Part shown: positions 11,778 through 23,957 of the stretch, piece after piece
How positions within the stretch are numbered: the first letter of the stretch is position 1
Layout: every line of letters starts with the position of its first letter
Origin: Choanephora cucurbitarum
Lineage: Eukaryota > Mucoromycota > Mucoromycetes > Mucorales > Choanephoraceae
NCBI GenBank assembly: GCA_025331435.1
Contig: JAIWNI010000062.1
Coordinates: 62,001-126,000, forward strand
Direction: 5' to 3'
Length of the DNA: 64,000 bases
Translations under genes and position numbers: made by a program
The notes under the pieces: model-generated
What the model saw: only the letters and a program-made list of their open reading frames with translations
What the model was told of the DNA's origin: nothing
Databases searched by the model: none

Positions 11778-12483
11778 TACAACAAACAGTTTTAGAGAGA
11801 ATAAGAGAGAGAGTGGGGGGGATAGAGTAAATAGAGATAAAGAAGAAGAAAAAAAAAGTGAAGACAGTTATTGTTCACTTCACTTTTGGTACACACACAC
11901 ACAACTCACTCTCACTTACTTTACAGCTTAATCCTGATATACACCGCACCCACGCTCAAAAAGATGACGTTAAAAATGGGACTGTGATTTTTTTATAGCT
12001 CTTTCTCACTTTTATTGAATTTTGATATCGACACACATATCAATTGTTTGCCTTAAAAATAAGCTTTGGCTAGCTTTAGTTTGATTTGCATGTCGTTAAA
12101 GTAGTGAATGGTGTTCTCAATTCATCTTGTTCAAGTGTCCCTCAAATAATGCGTATGTGTGGTTCTATGTAATAATAATCTGGCTATCTATACATATAAA
12201 GACAAGAAACCTATGTCAAATATAATAACTAAGTACGCAGTCAAGCGCTATACCATAGCGTATTCTAGCTTTCCTTCGATAACATTGTAAGAAGGATGTG
12301 CCTGAAGACAGAAAATAGATGCGGTATCTCAATTACTTGAACAGCCCTTTCTTTTTTCTCGAGTGGCTTTCGATTTTTGACAGCCGGAATTCACTGCTAC
12401 AAAAAAAAGCCCCTTGTCACTATTTTTTAATTCTTTAGAACAAGTTCTCTCTTTTTTCTCTTTTTGACACAAAAGTTCTTCTT
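11778..12483. promoter_or_regulatory. Divergent promoter, NDUFS8 / uS5m
   Basis: 706 bp shared by two divergent nuclear genes for mitochondrial proteins. The NDUFS8 side has a purine-rich tract (about 11790-11860; CT-rich on the coding strand) and a CA run at 11892-11902. The uS5m side has a CT-rich leader at 12440-12475. Co-regulation is an inference from the arrangement only. Confidence 0.45.
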
Positions 12484-13341
12484 ATGCTTGCCCTTAGACG
12501 TTCTTTTCAGACATTGGCTGTTGCCTCTACAGCCCGTACTAGCTCATGTAAGCGACAAAAAATAACTCTTATGAACAAACCAACTCACAGGGGGGTTTTC
12601 TTTTAAAAATATATAGTGACAGCCATTCGTCATTATGCTAACACAACTGACAAAAAGCGCCATCCAGCACTTGACCAAAGCAACTTGCCTCAACTCGATA
12701 AGATCGACTCTATTCTCGATTATCCCTTAGAATCCTCATCTTCACTTGATCAACCAAAGCTCTTCACTAGTCATCGTCCTTCTGAAGCTGTTCTTCATGC
12801 CGTCACTGACATTATTGATACACCTTTGAATGCCAGTGAACAAGCCCAATTGATGAAAAAAGCGCTTGTCATTAAGCGTGTTGTTAACATGAACGGTAAG
12901 GGTAAGCAACCTAGCATGTACGCCTTGGTTGTTGTCGGCAACGGCAATGGTTTAGCTGGTTATGGTGAAGGCAAAGATGAAGAAGCTAGTCGTGCTGTTC
13001 GTAAGGCTACAAACCGTGCTGTCAAGAATTTGAGATACATTGATCGTTATGACAACCGTACATTGGCTACCGATATCACACACAAATTTCATGCCACCAC
13101 TTTGGAATTGCGTTCAAGACCTCCAGGCTTTGGTATCAGAACCAACCACTATGTACACGAAATTTGTCGATGTATTGGATTGCAAGATATCAGTGCTAAA
13201 GTGAGAGGATCTACCACACCTATGAACGTCATTAAGGCCACCTTTGAAGCTTTATCGCATCAAAAGCAGCCTGAGGATATTGCCAAGATGAGAGGCAAGA
13301 AGTTAGCTGATGTTCAACATGTTTACTTTGGTGGTCAATAG
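12484..13341 (+). CDS. MRPS5: Mitochondrial small ribosomal subunit protein uS5m
   Basis: Two exons (12484-12547 and 12617-13341) give 263 codons, so 262 aa. A presequence-like N-terminus (MLALRRSFQTLAVAS) precedes the S5 domains. These are the N-terminal dsRNA-binding-like domain KRVVNMNGKGKQPSMYALVVVGN with GNGLAGYGEGK, and the C-terminal domain with RSRPPGFGIRTNHYVHEIC and the stretch from LQDISAKVRGS to MNVIKATFEAL. This is the mitoribosomal homologue of bacterial S5 at the mRNA entry and decoding side. The stop TAG is at 13339-13341. It is convergent with the Zn2Cys6 gene, whose stop is 180 bp further on, across a CT-repeat tract. Confidence 0.95.
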
Positions 13342-13424
13342 ATTTCTCTTTAACACGACAGATAAGAAAGGCAGGAGACAACATATCACCAACTTTGTTA
13401 CTACTATAAATATTTCTACTTAGT

Positions 13425-13495
13425 GTTCTCTTTTTCTTTTCCTCTCTTTCTTTCTCTCTTTTTCTTTCTCTCTTTTTCTTTTCTCTTTTATTTCT
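13425..13495. repeat. CT-rich low-complexity tract
   Basis: A (TTTCTTTCTCTC)n-like pyrimidine tract lies in the short gap between two convergent genes. It consists of imperfect units of T2-5 C1-2. It probably lies in the 3' UTR of uS5m and, read as purines, of the opposing gene. Confidence 0.7.
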
Positions 13496-13520
13496 TGTAC
13501 AATAATAAACACATCGCTTC

Positions 13521-16430
13521 TTATTTAAAAAATGACGGCTGAGACGCATGGCTGTCATTTAAGAAGAGTTGACTCATACCAGAAGATGGATCATAGTGCG
13601 AGTTCATGACCATATCTTCATCTTGAATAACAACCATATCTGGGTCTAGAGGTGCTTGAGTATCCGTCTGCATCATCATGCCGAATGTGTCAGAAGAAGA
13701 TGTCACTGTGTTTGAATAGTAATCGTTTCCAGGCATATGTTGATGTGAATATGTATGGCGACGTCCTCGGCCATGATGATTTAACTGAGACAAATCAGAT
13801 GCAGATGAAGCAGTGTTGCGACTGGCTGAATAGACAGTATCCATCATAGGATCATTGGATGAGTAGTATTGAGCAGTAGACGTTATTGGCTGATGAATGT
13901 GCTGTTGTGGTTGCTGCTGATTCCAGCTTTGAATAGGAATCAATGATTCAGACCATGGCTCGGAGGAAGTCATCATAGAGTGCTGTACCTGGTATTGAGA
14001 TGAGTTGGGAGATGGCATCAAGGCAGCCAATTGATTGGGATCAGTCAGGGGAGTGGATGATGGATAAAGTGTATTGGCCATGGCAACAACTGTATCGTCA
14101 ATTTCAGGAACAATCGCAGGTGGATCTGCTGGCGATGGAGATAGTCCCTCCATTGACATAGCAGAAAGTGTATTGCGTCTAGCCTTGGTAGGACTACAAT
14201 GCTCAATTTGCGTATAGTCAAGGGGAGGTGGAGCTGACATGCGCTTCTCATTGGTACGATTAGGTGGATTCTGGTGATAGTAATATTTGGAAAACTCAAC
14301 AGACGGAGACTGGTTAGAAAGTCTCTGAATTAAATCCACAGAGACCATGTATTGGTATCTAGCTTGGTTGGACATATATGGGGTTTCAGCATGGGCCATT
14401 TCGTACTTGTGTATAGTGGCTGCCATAGAAAGGCAATGGATTGTATGCTGCACTCCTCGGATTGGATAGCATAAAGTCTCAACTGAGTACTTATCGTAAA
14501 GTGTCTCAACAATGGTTGTGATATTCGAGGCAGATGTAGCACATAGTTTGCGATGAGGATAAGCAATAAAATTAAACTCCGCATTGGGAGGTGGTTGATT
14601 CATATAGATCCGATGCAGCAAAATGATACTAAAATGATATGTCATGTGTAGGAAACCTACGAATGGATCGTTGATTGCCTGTCTATCCGCTGGGTAATTC
14701 TCTGTGTCTTGTGTTGGCTGATACATCAATGAGGGAGGAACTTCATACAGGAAGTTCTCCAAATGAGTGTGTAAAGAGAACAGACGGGCTTGTTCTTCTA
14801 CCATCTGCTCATCCGTACGCTGGTATCCTTGTAATTGCTGTCGTTGCGTCATTCGTCTAGCCATCGTATAGATATCCGAAAGCACTTTGCCCAACTGAAT
14901 CAAGATGTTCTGATTGGTAATTAGCTCTTCCAGGGCAGGACCCTCTTCACTTGTCACCAGAGGAAATCCGGTTGTACACTGATGGATATCGAAATAGGTA
15001 GCATGGCCATGCTCAATGCTCATCAATAGATCATACATGTAAGCCACCCAAAAGGTGCGACGACGAGTTTCAGCATCATACAACGGATCCTGTTCCACAA
15101 ACTGAGACAAGCCGAGATCGTTACACATACTGACAGCCATGCCCAGATAAGTATAAGCACGGTGAAAGTAGCCTGTTCTGGGTGTACCCTCTTGGTATTT
15201 GACAAGTAGCAGCAAAGCTTGAACAGTGCTTAATCGAGGTGCATCTAGATATTGATCTAGTATATCCAAAGCACGTAAATAATAGTTATGACCAGGTAAA
15301 GTTGACATTGTGGATGTTGGAGAGGATGAGTTGCGTGCCAAAGGAGAAGACGAAGATGACGATGAAGACAACTGTACTGTGGTTCTGTTTGAAGAAGGAT
15401 GGGAATTATGTGAGGAAGTATATGGATATGGTTGGTTATATTGGTGATATATATCTTGTTGTCCTGTTTGTACCCATCGAGAGGCTACAGAACACATACT
15501 GAGTAAAAGCAAGAGAGAAGGTGCGTTGGTTATACTATGCATTTGTTTTAAAAAAGAAGGCTTGTGAATCATAGGCATATATTTATGAACATGTTCAAAA
15601 TAGACGTCTGTCAAGCTTTGCACTTCTATCATAAACTGTCTAGAAGTCATCAGATGTTCAGGTAAAGGTTGCTCTAGGCCGACAGAATAGACGGGTGCAC
15701 TGTTTTGAAGAAAGGAAGCAGTTGAAGAAGACATGGGTGAATCGGAGACATCTGACTGAATATCATCATGAAGGTGGCGTACATGACGATTCTCTCCAGT
15801 GATGCGATCCACTCTTAGTTTATAGTCATTTACATAGGCTGCTTGTCCTATTTCGTTAACAACGAATCGATCCAGTATATGACTATTGTCAGGTGAAGAA
15901 GAAGGCTGTTGTTGAATATGCTGCTTCGGGGGCGCATGATACGGCGCAGCACAAGGTGCCATGCTTGGTTTCGCTGAGTTACCAGATGATTCTGTCAAAG
16001 AGCTCTTTTTTTCATTTGCCAAAGCATCGTCAAAGATCTTTCGAACAGGAGCCGTCAAACTCTTCAGAGCTTTCTCAACGCGTTGAAGACGGTTCTCGAG
16101 ATTTTCCATATACTGTTTTGGTGGACCTCGTTTAGGAGGTAATTTGGCAAACACACATTCTGTGTTTGATTTTCGGCAACGACTGCAAGGCTGAACACCA
16201 TCACATTTAACCTAGCAACAAAAAGGAGAGAGCTGTCAAAAATTAATTTCCAAGATTATCTCAAGGTACAATGAGGAAGAAAAAGAGAGGATTCCTCCTT
16301 TTTTTGAACTATTTACTTTTCGTTTTCGACACTCATCGCATGCACGACTGATCTTTATTCGTTTGCTGCCTCCAAGTGAAGTCTTGTTTTTCAAAGAGAA
16401 CAGGCCTCCGCCGCTGTTTTTGCTTTCCAT
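13521..16430 (-). CDS. Zn(II)2Cys6 transcription factor with fungal-specific regulatory domain
   Basis: Two exons (16430-16317 and 16211-13521) give 934 aa. The binuclear zinc cluster spans the splice junction: the first exon ends in CDECRKRK and the second begins VKCDGVQPCSRC, giving the spacing C-x2-C-x6-C-x5-C-x2-C-x6-C. A linker and a short coiled coil (YMENLENRLQRVEKALKSL) follow; this is the usual dimerisation element. The fungal transcription factor domain is clear (YLRALDILDQYLDAPRLSTVQALLL, then YTYLGMAVSMCNDLGL and RRRTFWVAYMYDLL). Poly-Ser, Gln-rich and His-rich stretches occupy the linker and C-terminus and probably act in activation. The subgroup resembles XlnR/RgsA-like regulators in layout, but the target genes cannot be read from here. 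Confidence 0.93.
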
Positions 16431-16783
16431 CGTCTACTTTTTGCTTGAACAGATGGCGGCGATCGAGTATTGTTATGAAACAAAGAAGAAACAAAAGAAA
16501 AGAGGGAGAAAAAATACATAGAAAAGTGTTTCTTATTTCCGTTCAAACTCTTTCTATTTATGGCATAATCCATGTCACTTTAGGTTGAGGCATTCCCGGA
16601 CGTCTTCCGGTCCTGAAAGTTAAAAAAAAAGGTACAAAAAACAACTATCTGTTAAGTGAAATAGGCAACATTAAGGTCTTTGGTTTTTGATAAATTTACA
16701 GCAAAAGAGTGAATGAGTATATTTATATATGTATATGGATGCATGTATGTGACTTTGTAGAAAAACAGAAAAGAGGGTATGGT
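16431..16783. other. Intergenic, Zn2Cys6 5' flank and STIMATE-like 3' flank
   Basis: 353 bp. It contains the upstream region of the Zn2Cys6 gene and the 3' UTR of the next minus-strand gene. A purine-rich run at 16475-16520 lies just upstream of the Zn2Cys6 start (CT-rich on its coding strand). A short TATATA stretch lies near 16719-16736. Confidence 0.4.
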
Positions 16784-17892
16784 TTACTTTTTCGACTTCA
16801 TTTCATATTCATTTTCTTGCGAAGCAATTTGATTGTCTGAGGATGAAGAAGCTTGTGTAAAAGTGTTGTCTCTATGGATACCAACAAAAGAGTCGCTATC
16901 ATCGTCGTCATGAATGCTATACCGAGGTGGTGGCTCTAAAGGCTCTTCCTCTTCTTGTAAGTTATCCTCATCAGTACTATGAGACCTTAATAGTGTCTCT
17001 GCATCCTCTTCATCTCGAGAAAGCCGAATATTCTTTGTTTGGTCCGACTTGTGCTTAATAAACGTGTCGATCACCCAAAACTGCATAATGTTCATTACCA
17101 GAGGAAATCTAATAATTGCCTAAGCATCAAGTCTTCGTTTCAAACACGTTGACTTACATTAGCATCACAAAGGCTACTTGAAGTCGGTAATTGCCAACAG
17201 TCCAGCCAAGCACCCAGTGACCAAAATCAGAGAGCCAAGGACATAAATGAAATATGGCAATAACAAACATCTTCATAATCAACAAGCTCAACACGTATAC
17301 CAACAGTTGTTTTCCCCAACGCTTTAGCTGATCAGTTAGAGGAGGTTCACCATAAACACCACTTTGAAATCCTGATAACCCCCAATAGGCGATAAGGTAT
17401 TTGAATCCAGTAAGAATAAGCCATAAAATACCAATGCCGATTGTTGTATCAACAAAAATATTGAGAAAGTACCTAAAACAATACAAACGTCTCAATACAA
17501 ACAGTCTTCGCTCTTTCTTGATGGATCATTCGTGCAATTTACCATACACAAGGATTTGATCGATCGCCTCCTCCTTCTTCAGGATCTAAGCCAAAAAAGA
17601 CGGCTGCTATGACGTTAAGAGAATGTATCATGATGCCACCTGCTAACTGTTTGCTGACATCCAACGCCCTATTCGTTTTTTTTAGGAACTCTGTTCAATA
17701 ACTTAGTGTATTGTCAAACAAAATTGCTTACCAAATACGTATAGGTCGCCTTGGTTCTTCTCTTTGTCGCTTGTAGATTAAGGTAGAAAAGGCTGTGGTT
17801 GCTAAGCAGAGCTGAATGAAGATGCCAAACCCATCCATGAGCTGACATCCACCTTCAGGTAACTCTTCTTCCGGTGAGCGAACAGATAGCAT
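16784..17892 (-). CDS. STIMATE/TMEM110-like multipass membrane protein
   Basis: Four exons give about 307 aa. The start is ATG 17890-17892 (MLSVRSPEEELPEGG) and the stop 16784-16786. All three introns rejoin in frame (IRIW-ALDV, CVW-YFLNI, FVML-IFPLV). Conserved features are CQLMDGFGIFIQ in the first segment, a QLAGGIMIHSLNVIAA helix, NIFVDTTIGIGILW, and GVYGEPP followed by four to five membrane spans. The cytosolic tail is acidic and Ser-rich. This matches the STIMATE family, whose animal member regulates ER-plasma membrane junctions and store-operated calcium entry; fungal members are annotated as vacuolar membrane proteins. Function here is inferred from the family. It shares a 158-bp divergent promoter with REV1. 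Confidence 0.85.
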
Positions 17893-18050
17893 AAACAAGG
17901 TAGATTAAGAGAGAAAAGAAGAAAAATAAAAAAGGGAATAAGCTTAGTTTCTCTTTTTCTTGGGTTATCCAATCAAATATTCATAACCAGAATTTTAACG
18001 CTTTTGAATTTTCAAAATTTTGGTTAGGATTTTTCACTGCGAAAACCACC
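17893..18050. promoter_or_regulatory. Compact divergent promoter with CCAAT box
   Basis: The 158 bp separate the start codons of the STIMATE-like gene (minus) and REV1 (plus). A CCAATCA motif lies at 17969-17975, a candidate site for the HAP/CBF complex. An A/T palindrome-like block (GAATTTTCAAAATTTTGG, near 18006-18023) is close to REV1. Confidence 0.5.
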
Positions 18051-21000
18051 ATGAGCAAAGGAGAAGGATCAAAAGATCCATATGGTGCAATCAACTTTGG
18101 CGAGTTCCGAAAGTACATGCAGAACAAGCAGAATAAGCTAAAGCGTCAACAGAAAGAACTGTAAGACACACTATTGAGATCTCTTCTTATGCTTACTCTT
18201 TCTTGCAGGAGTGATCAAGCTAGTCAGGAACAACCGCAGATTTTTACAGGCTTGTCCATTCATATCAATGGTTATACAAGCCCGCCTTCAAGCGAGCTTC
18301 GACGCATGATCCTACAACATGGCGGAGACTATCAGCATTATTGTAAAAAGTCAACATTGTAACATGTTGCTTGAATTAATCATTTTTTCTTTTTGGGCGA
18401 TAGTAAAGAAACTTAGTGTAACACACATTATTGCCACGAATCTAACCCATTCAAAAGTAAAAGAGTTTCGGTAAGATTCTGCAATACATTGACCAAAAGG
18501 ATATAGTGTGCTTATTATTCTCAAGGTCTTATAAGATTGTCAAGCCTGAATGGATCGTTGAATCTATCGCTGCCAAGCGATTGTTACCATGGCAGAATTA
18601 TCGACTGGTGATAATATCAACAAAACAAAAAGAATTAGGATTTACTTCCACATCAGGCCAGATATTAAACAACGCAATACTGGCTAACGAATGGGCTCGG
18701 GAGACCTCTACAGTCAATCCAGACTTTATTAAGCGATACTATGAGACATCGAGATTGCATTATTTGTCTACTTGGAAAGAAGAATTAAAGGATATTGTAA
18801 ATCAGATGCAAGACAAATTCAAGAAGGATCCAAATCGAATCACGTCGCTCCATCGAGCAGTTATGTAAATGAAAACATACAGTTCTTTTCGATTATCTTG
18901 ACGCTTACACTAAGGATTAGGCACGTTGATTTTGATTGCTTCTTTGCATCCGTAGGCATCAAGGATCGTCCTGAACTAAAAGATAAGCCAGTAAGTAGGT
19001 TCATATGACTTATGTTCCTAGTCTGTATTAAGTATATCTAGGTGGCTGTATCGCACAGTAAATCAGCAAATGAAGAATCTTCGAGTGATGTGGGTAATGT
19101 GAATATTCTTCATCAAAAGAGGATATGCTATTTATTTGAAGTTTTATGAGTAGCTTCCTGTAACTATATAGCCCGCTCATTTGGTGTAAAGAATGGCATG
19201 TCGTAAGTTTAAATATAGCAATTGAAGGATAAAAAAAAAGCTATTACTGAACAGTTTATTTATAGAATTGGATCAGCGAGGAGTCTTTGTCCAGAACTTC
19301 AAGTGATACCGTGAGTGGCATCTTTTGTGTTACAATGTAGGCCTACTGATGTTCAACCATTCTTTTTTTTTGCATAGATATGAGTTTGAAAAATATAGAG
19401 CCATTTCTAGACAATTTTATGAGGTAAAAAAAAAAGGAATTGGATGCTTTAGTAATTACAGAAGCTTACTTGTCCCTCAGATCCTGTTTTCATATGCAGA
19501 TGAGCTACAAGCCGTGAGCGTAGATGAGGCATTGCTTGAAATAGGGTCGCATATCACAACACCCAATAGTGAACAAGAAGAAGCACTGGCATCCAAGATA
19601 AGATCGGAGATTGAGCAGGCCACAGGCTGTCAAGTTTCTGTTGGAATTGGACCTAATATTTTGCTAGCAAGAATGTCTACAAAGAGGGCAAAACCTGCTG
19701 GACATTTTGTTTGTCGAGATATAGACCAATTGTTGTTAGAGCAGCATGTGATAGACTTGCCTGGTGTATGTTTTGTTACGTAACCTTGTACTGGACGCTA
19801 ACACACTATTGATCTTTTTCTAGGTGGGGCATGCAACAAAAGAAAAGCTCGAATCGATGGTAATTAGCCTGTAAGTATCTTCGAATCGAAAAAAACTAAA
19901 CGTTGTGTTCGAGCTAGGGTGTCAAGACGATTAGCAATCTACGGAACATTCCTTTGTCCGAACTGCAAGCCAAGCTTGGCATGAAAGTTGGGCAAACTCT
20001 ATATGATTTCTCACGCGGCATTGACAATCGCTCTCTGACCTGTTGTCATCAAAGACAGTCTGTGAGCGCAGAAGTGAACGTAAGCAGTTGTTTGTTTTTA
20101 ATGATTTTTATAGAAACATCTAAAATTCTATCAAATAGTGGGGTGTTCGATTTGAGGATGAAGAAAACCAAAGGGTAAGAAATATCAACATACTTTCTCA
20201 AAATTAAGCCAGACAGCTTAGCCATATACTAGACTTTTGTAGAAGGCTTATCAAAAGAAGTGTCAGATAGGCTCATCAAGCATGGTGTGAAAGGCAAGAG
20301 CATTACACTGAAGGTATTTGCATAATAAGTAAGCATGAGCGCTTAAATTTAACAGGCTTATATATTTTCTAAAGGTGTTGAAAAGAAAAGAGGGAGCAAC
20401 TGAGGCCAGAAAGCATTTAGGACATGGCATTGTTGACAGTTATTCAAAATCGTATACTTTGAATGACTTTACAGACGATTATAAAATAATCAACAAGCAT
20501 GCTTACTCAATGCTACAGTCTTTTGAATTTCCCTTTGATGATATCAGAGGCCTGGGAATTCATATAATGAAATTAGACAATACAAACGATACATCAGGTA
20601 AGTTGTTGCATCAATTTAATTTTCTTCAAATTCTTCGCTTATTCAACAAATTTGATAGCAAATGATCAAAGCAAGCTCAATTTTAAGCCTCTTCCTGAGC
20701 AAGTAAACTCTGTTCAACCAATCACAACAGCTTCTGCTAAAGAAGAAATGGTAGCCCTTTGTTTGTTTATTTTTGTTTGTAAAACCACAGATGAATAACA
20801 GATGAGATAGGAAGTTGATTTGAACGTTTATAGCGAGTTGCCAGATTCAGTACAACAGGAATTGAAATTGAATTATCATCTGAAATTCACAAACCCAAAA
20901 AAAGCTAAAGTAGATGCAGTTTCACATGCTCCAGATACCCTCTTATCAGAATTGCCTCCATGGTCGCAGATCGATCCAAACTTTCTACTCGCTCTACCTG

Positions 21001-21712
21001 ACAACATGCGTGAACAGGTACTTCAAATGTATAGCAATCAAAACAATACTGCAAACCATACAGCTCCCTCTTCTCTTACAGACGACCGGACAACCATTAC
21101 CAAAAACAAAAATACGCTTACACAAATATTTCAGCCTTCTTTTTCTGACATTACTGCTTCTGCTCCAGCTCGTGCTGAAACTACCGTATTAACCAGCTCT
21201 CAAAATACACTGCCTTATGATGTAAATGTACTGAATGAGCTGCCAAAAGGTAATATTTGTTGATTGTGCATTTTTGAAGGTATTTACTGATTCATGTTAC
21301 ATCTTTCTCAGAGATATACGAAGAATTGGTTGCAGAACATCGTCGAACAAAAGAGAAAAACAAAGAACAGGCTTTAGAGCAACCAGAGTCATTTGAATAT
21401 CAAAAGGTCATTTTGCGCGATTCAGAGCCTGCTCTACAAGGCATGACAGACATAAATGATGTTCGCAATTTAATACGTACCTGGGTCTCCTCATTTCAAG
21501 ATGAGCCTGAACCTGAAGATGTAGAGACTGTTTCCAGTTATTTGATTGATTTAATTCACGGTTCTGATTTAGAAAAAGTGCAACTTCTAATGTTTTATAT
21601 TAGCTACTTAACAAAAGATCTTATTCATTGGAAGAAGCACTTGTGTGACATGGAGAAAGCAATTTCGGAAGCAACTATAGCTATTTACGGATGTCCTATG
21701 CAACTCAATTGA
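18051..21712 (+). CDS. REV1: DNA repair protein REV1, Y-family translesion polymerase
   Basis: Eighteen exons join to exactly 889 codons (888 aa). REV1 is a deoxycytidyl transferase and scaffold for translesion synthesis. The order is a basic N-terminus, a BRCT domain (FTGLSIHINGYT through YKIVKPEWIVESIAAKRLLPW), the Y-family catalytic core with HVDFDCFFASV and SVDEALLEI (the acidic metal ligands are intact), SCNYIARSFGVKNGMS, the little-finger region, ubiquitin-binding motifs near LPPWSQIDPNFLLALPDNM, and the Rev1 C-terminal domain that binds Rev7 and other polymerases (last 110 residues). The intron between ESM and GVKT uses donor 19860; the more obvious GTAAGT 12 nt later would break the frame. 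The stop lies 49 bp from the stop of the opposing gene. Confidence 0.96.
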
Positions 21713-21761
21713 ATAGCTCAAAATAACATCATAGGTATCACATCATGTTTATTTAGTTCTA

Positions 21762-23318
21762 CTATTCATTGTTTGCGTTATTACTATCATTCAATAAAAT
21801 GTTGTCACAATTATTGGACTCTTCTTGTTGAAACATAACCTTGTCTATCATTGGCAATGTTGCTACTTCACACAACGATTGCCTCTTTGCTGGCTCATTG
21901 TTCGCAGTCTGATTGTCAAAAGAAAATGCTTTTGAAATGCTCTTGTCCGATTTGCTACTTTGGTCAAAATCTAATGACCATGTTTGGCGTGATTGTGGTT
22001 GGGTGGAATGAATCCAGGTATTAGGGATAGGAGATGTCGGGACATAATTTTCAAGAGGCGAAGTTGATTCTGATGTTGCTGTGGCAGAGGCTTCTGTTGC
22101 ATTCATCTGCTGTTGTGGCTGCCGAACCTGTTCGTTCAACAATGTGTGATGTTGCAATGTATAAAATTCGTCTGGTGAATGACCATTGTTAAAATTTTGT
22201 CGAGAAGAAAAGTGATGATCATACTCTTGCAGTATGTTGGTAGGAGATTGGCGATGGGTAGATGGTTGATCAAAATCGACATTGAATTCGAAATCAAAAC
22301 TCTTGTTTTCTTGAGTGGGTAAGTTGTGACCAGACGATGAAGTCCCAGTAGAACTAGTAACTGGAGGTAATACTTGATGATAAGGTTGCATCCACATATG
22401 GGAGGAATGGTTATCAAGTAAATGATCACCATTTTGATGACTATGATACGGGCCAATTGTAGTACCTATACTGTTTGCTGAATGCGCATATCCAGGAAAA
22501 GAGCGTACATTCATTGAATGAGGACATTCAGGGAAGTTGCTTGTCGCAAGAGGGGGCTGTTTTTGTGTTGTAAGCTCGACTGAAGGCAAAATAACATGAC
22601 TGTTTTGTCGCTGTCTGCGTTTTGCTGAACTTTGCTGTCTTGTATTGTTCTTTCTGCTACGAACTGTTGCTGAGGGTCTCTTGTTTCTGGAAGCATTTAT
22701 AGAGTTTAATGGAGATGAAGAGACAGAGGAAGAAGGCGAATCTACACTTGTATTTGAGGAAGCAGATGAAGGAGTAACATGGTCTTCATGATTTGCTACA
22801 GAAGCAGTAGAAGAAGAAGGAGGAGTAGATGAATGCATGTTTCTTGAGAAGCGAGTTGATCGTGGGCCAGTGTTTTGAGTTTTTGGTCCCCTTCGTACAC
22901 TGCCAAAAACCATAGGCACTAAACTTAGATGGCGATGAGCAGGAATTGATGTTACAATAGGCAAGCTCTCACTCGACCTGATAGGAGGAAACACGTCCAC
23001 AATATTCTGCTCTTCCAAGAGATTGCGAACATAATGCGACATAAGCTGTTGGACTTGGTGCTCTGTCAATTGAGGTTCGTAAACAAGGTCAGCACGCATA
23101 AGGCCTACTAAGTCAATGTTTTTGCTATTGCAGTCAACATCGTGTGGTATGATATCAATTGAAAGACCAGGGGCAAGCTGATAGCGACATGGCTCACCCC
23201 TTTCAAAAATATTCAATAGATCTTGAGTGACTTTTGGGCCAAGATTAATCCAATTGCCATTACCAGTGTACAAACGATAACAACTTTTGTTAGACAAAGA
23301 GGCCAACTGTTTGCTCAT
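21762..23318 (-). CDS. Unknown 518-aa protein with ordered N-terminus and long disordered tail
   Basis: A single-exon gene starting at ATG 23316-23318 and stopping at 21762-21764. I do not recognise it with confidence. Residues 1-130 look folded: CYRLYTGNGNWINLGPKV, an LLNIFERG helix, YQLAPGLSIDIIPHD, IDLVGLMRADLVYE and a helix LTEHQVQQLMSHYV. The order of tryptophan, IF.RG helix and short strands is loosely like a WWE-type fold, but the match is weak. After about residue 150 the chain is Ser/Thr-, Asn-, Gln- and His-rich with a basic patch (RNKRPSATVRSRKNNTRQQ then KRRQRQ), suggesting a nuclear protein. Several SP/TP dipeptides suggest phosphorylation. A regulatory or scaffold protein is likely, role unknown. 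Confidence 0.75.
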   Translation of the reverse strand: MSKQLASLSNKSCYRLYTGNGNWINLGPKVTQDLLNIFERGEPCRYQLAPGLSIDIIPHDVDCNSKNIDLVGLMRADLVYEPQLTEHQVQQLMSHYVRNLLEEQNIVDVFPPIRSSESLPIVTSIPAHRHLSLVPMVFGSVRRGPKTQNTGPRSTRFSRNMHSSTPPSSSTASVANHEDHVTPSSASSNTSVDSPSSSVSSSPLNSINASRNKRPSATVRSRKNNTRQQSSAKRRQRQNSHVILPSVELTTQKQPPLATSNFPECPHSMNVRSFPGYAHSANSIGTTIGPYHSHQNGDHLLDNHSSHMWMQPYHQVLPPVTSSTGTSSSGHNLPTQENKSFDFEFNVDFDQPSTHRQSPTNILQEYDHHFSSRQNFNNGHSPDEFYTLQHHTLLNEQVRQPQQQMNATEASATATSESTSPLENYVPTSPIPNTWIHSTQPQSRQTWSLDFDQSSKSDKSISKAFSFDNQTANNEPAKRQSLCEVATLPMIDKVMFQQEESNNCDNILLNDSNNANNE

Positions 23319-23957
23319 GACAAAAAATCAAAAAAAAATGATAAAAGGAGAAGCAAAAGAAGACATGATAACTTATATACTAAATCAAAAAGTCGCCAAA
23401 GGATTCTCAAGATAGAAAAGAAAGTCAAAGTAACCGTGGATTTCTTTTTTGTCTTTTCATTGACATCTTGTTGTCGTCGATAGTAACAAAACCACGGCCA
23501 AAAAAAGGATAAAAAGGAGATTCGATGGAATGAATAGGGAAATTTTTACTATCACAGTCTAACCAGTTCGCAACAACTCTAAAAAGATAACTCTCACATG
23601 TAAAAACTATTCATCTACTAGCTCTTTAATTTTTCATTTAAGTGACAACATTATTGATCAAAGTTAAACTAAATTTAGCAATTTGTGCAGCTTTGAGTTC
23701 GAACACCAAAAGCGTACAAATTCTCGTGTCTAAGGTTTTTATCAGACACGTTTTATAAAAATAAAAACTCCTCTTATAATTGCATGAAGAAACGAGGGCA
23801 CGTTCATCATTGGCTTAATCAACCCCTTCTCATCCCTAGTTTGGGAACGTTGCATTCGATCTGAAAACGTATATAAAGGAAAACGCCATTCGTTTTCTTT
23901 GGTTTCTCTCTTGATCTTTTCAGACTTACTCTTTTAACTACTTCTTTATATAACAAA
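23319..23957. promoter_or_regulatory. Divergent promoter, unknown 518-aa gene / GDI
   Basis: 639 bp. A TATA box (TATATAAAGG, 23870-23879) lies 79 bp upstream of the GDI start, followed by a CT-rich leader. It is one of the clearest core promoters in the window and fits a strongly expressed gene. Confidence 0.6.
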
